Below, in pieces: positions 62,997 to 64,000 of a stretch of DNA of 64,000 nt. The position numbers were made by a program, and so were the translations under genes. Source of the stretch: Duganella aquatilis (lineage in GTDB: Bacteria > Pseudomonadota > Gammaproteobacteria > Burkholderiales > Burkholderiaceae_D); assembly GCF_009674565.1 (NCBI RefSeq), contig NZ_WKJL01000015.1:62001-126000 (forward strand). Direction: 5' to 3'. The first letter of the stretch is position 1, and each line of letters starts with the position of its first letter. The notes below the pieces were generated by a model, which did no database searches, was not told where the DNA came from, and was given only the letters and a program-made list of their open reading frames with translations.

Positions 62997-63848
62997 ATGA
63001 CAGCATCAGCCCGCACCTTCCATTTCATTTCCGGACTACCGCGCTCCGGCTCGACACTGCTGTCGGCCATCCTGCGCCAGAATCCGCGCTTCCACGCCGG
63101 CATCAGCAGTCCCGTCGCCGGACTGGCGCACGGCGTGCTGGCCCAGGTGAGCGCCGGCGCCGAATCGGCGCCGCTGGTCGACGCCCAGCAACGCAAGGCT
63201 TTGCTGCGCGGCCTGTTCGACTCGTATTACAGCACCCTGCCCGGCGAAGTCATTTTCGACACCAACCGCCAGTGGTGCGCGCGCCTGCCCCTGCTGCTGG
63301 ACTTGTTCCCGGACGCCAAAGTGATCGCCTGTGTGCGCAACGTGGCATGGGTGATGGACAGCATAGAACGCCTGTACCGCGCCAATCCCTACGAACACAC
63401 CCGGCTGTTCAATGCGCTCGGCGGCCGCAGCTCGGTGTATACCCGGCTGGAAGGGCTGACCCAGCACGACCAGATGGTCGGCGCAGCCTGGGCCGCGCTG
63501 CGCGAAGCGTTTTACGGCGACCACGCGGCGTCGCTGCTGCTGGTCGATTACAACCTGCTGGCGCGCGCGCCGCAGCAAGTGATCCCGCTGGTGTACGACT
63601 TCATCGGCGAGCCGGCGTTCGCGCACGATTTCGACCACATCGAATATGACGCCGTCGATTTCGACCTGCAACTGGGCGTGCCGGGCCTGCACCGGGTGCG
63701 TTCCAAAGTCGAGTTTCAGGCACGGCGTACCATTTTGCCGCCCGATTTATTCGATAAATATTCCAAGCTGTCGTTCTGGGGCGACCGTAGCGCCAGCCGC
63801 GCCAATGTCATCAGCAATCAGACCGCGATCCCAGGAGAACCGTCGTGA
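62997..63848 (+). CDS. Sulfotransferase family protein
   Basis: A 283-residue protein with the 5'-phosphosulfate loop HFISGLPRSGSTLLSAIL at the N-terminus (about residues 9-25) and a later CVRNVAWVMDSIERLYRANP segment, where the family has its 3'-phosphate site (R and S). The class is the sulfotransferase-3 type that transfers sulfate from PAPS to a hydroxyl of a sugar, lipid or Tyr. It follows cysC and its stop overlaps the start of the next gene (GTGA), so the three genes form an operon. Confidence 0.88.
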   Translation: MTASARTFHFISGLPRSGSTLLSAILRQNPRFHAGISSPVAGLAHGVLAQVSAGAESAPLVDAQQRKALLRGLFDSYYSTLPGEVIFDTNRQWCARLPLLLDLFPDAKVIACVRNVAWVMDSIERLYRANPYEHTRLFNALGGRSSVYTRLEGLTQHDQMVGAAWAALREAFYGDHAASLLLVDYNLLARAPQQVIPLVYDFIGEPAFAHDFDHIEYDAVDFDLQLGVPGLHRVRSKVEFQARRTILPPDLFDKYSKLSFWGDRSASRANVISNQTAIPGEPS

Positions 63849-64000
63849 TCAATCAGACCACTGACAACGAGCTGCTGCAGCTCACCATCCAGCCCGGCGT
63901 CATCCATTCGCAGGCCACGCATGAAGCGGCGCCGCTCGCGCCAGCCGCGCTGGCGATCAGCCAGCACACGGAAGTGATCTTTATCGAATCGAATCTCGCC
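63845..64000 (+). CDS. N-terminus of a DUF4347-type large surface protein (partial)
   Basis: An open frame starting at GTG (63845), preceded by AGGAGAACC and overlapping the sulfotransferase stop. It runs for 52 codons to the window edge. The last residues (QHTEVIFIESNLA) match the start of DUF4347, a domain placed at the N-terminus of giant adhesin or calcium-binding surface proteins (V-x-F-I-D/E-S-x-L/V). No signal peptide is visible in this part. The rest lies outside the window, so the call is tentative. Confidence 0.6.
   Translation, partial: MINQTTDNELLQLTIQPGVIHSQATHEAAPLAPAALAISQHTEVIFIESNLA

Overview
The window looks like chromosomal DNA of a GC-rich betaproteobacterium, most likely Oxalobacteraceae (Duganella, Massilia, Janthinobacterium type). 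The evidence is an exosortase B / PEP-CTERM system with its Eps polysaccharide genes, PEP-CTERM proteins of the FxDxF type, and the housekeeping order exbB-exbD-lpxK-trm112-kdsB-adk-hppA. No phage, plasmid, insertion sequence or CRISPR array was seen. Genus assignment is inference.

Layout. 1-29.6 kb: a large exopolysaccharide and protein-sorting locus, nearly all on the minus strand. It starts with a TIGR03790-type protein and two tandem PEP-CTERM proteins. Then come nucleotide-sugar genes (manC and a second sugar-phosphate nucleotidyltransferase), an acyltransferase, an aldo/keto-reductase-like protein, a Gfo/Idh/MocA oxidoreductase, three GT4-type glycosyltransferases, a divergent second acyltransferase, a secreted GH99-like protein, a GT2, a Wzy/O-antigen-ligase-like polymerase and a pyruvyltransferase. 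The core is epsD-epsE-epsF-epsG-xrtB-epsI (export, chain length, exosortase), preceded by epsL-epsB (outer membrane barrel, initiating phosphosugar transferase), a CAAX-protease-like protein and an ABC-F ATPase. A tRNA-Arg(CCT) follows at 29.8 kb. 30.3-35.9 kb: a secreted DUF1800/DUF1501 pair (plus strand), then a Wzx-like flippase and a nitroreductase-family protein (minus).

36.1-42.9 kb: a tightly overlapping operon for CoA-dependent aromatic degradation (acid-CoA ligase, two-domain monooxygenase/reductase, MarR regulator, enoyl-CoA hydratase, acyl-CoA dehydrogenase, RidA), best matching the 2-aminobenzoyl-CoA route, with a 12-bp palindrome in its promoter region. 43.0-49.9 kb: a patatin-like lipase, a 1646-residue propeller hybrid histidine kinase and a response regulator. 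49.9-55.5 kb: gamma-glutamyltransferase, a 3-hydroxyacyl-CoA-dehydrogenase-type SDR with a LiuR-like operator, a palindrome-rich spacer, a sterol desaturase family protein, a third PEP-CTERM protein, an OsmC protein and a small secreted Cys protein. 55.6-61.6 kb: hppA, adk, kdsB, trm112, lpxK, exbD, exbB.

61.6-64 kb holds the most unusual DNA: a 750-bp AT-rich gap with five regularly built repeat units, each carrying DnaA-box-like 9-mers (opposed with a fixed 5-nt spacer in four units) and, in four of five, an AT-rich box 35-36 nt further on. It lies between exbB and a divergent set made of an APS kinase, a sulfotransferase and the first 52 codons of what looks like a DUF4347 surface protein. 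That set suggests a dedicated sulfation system.
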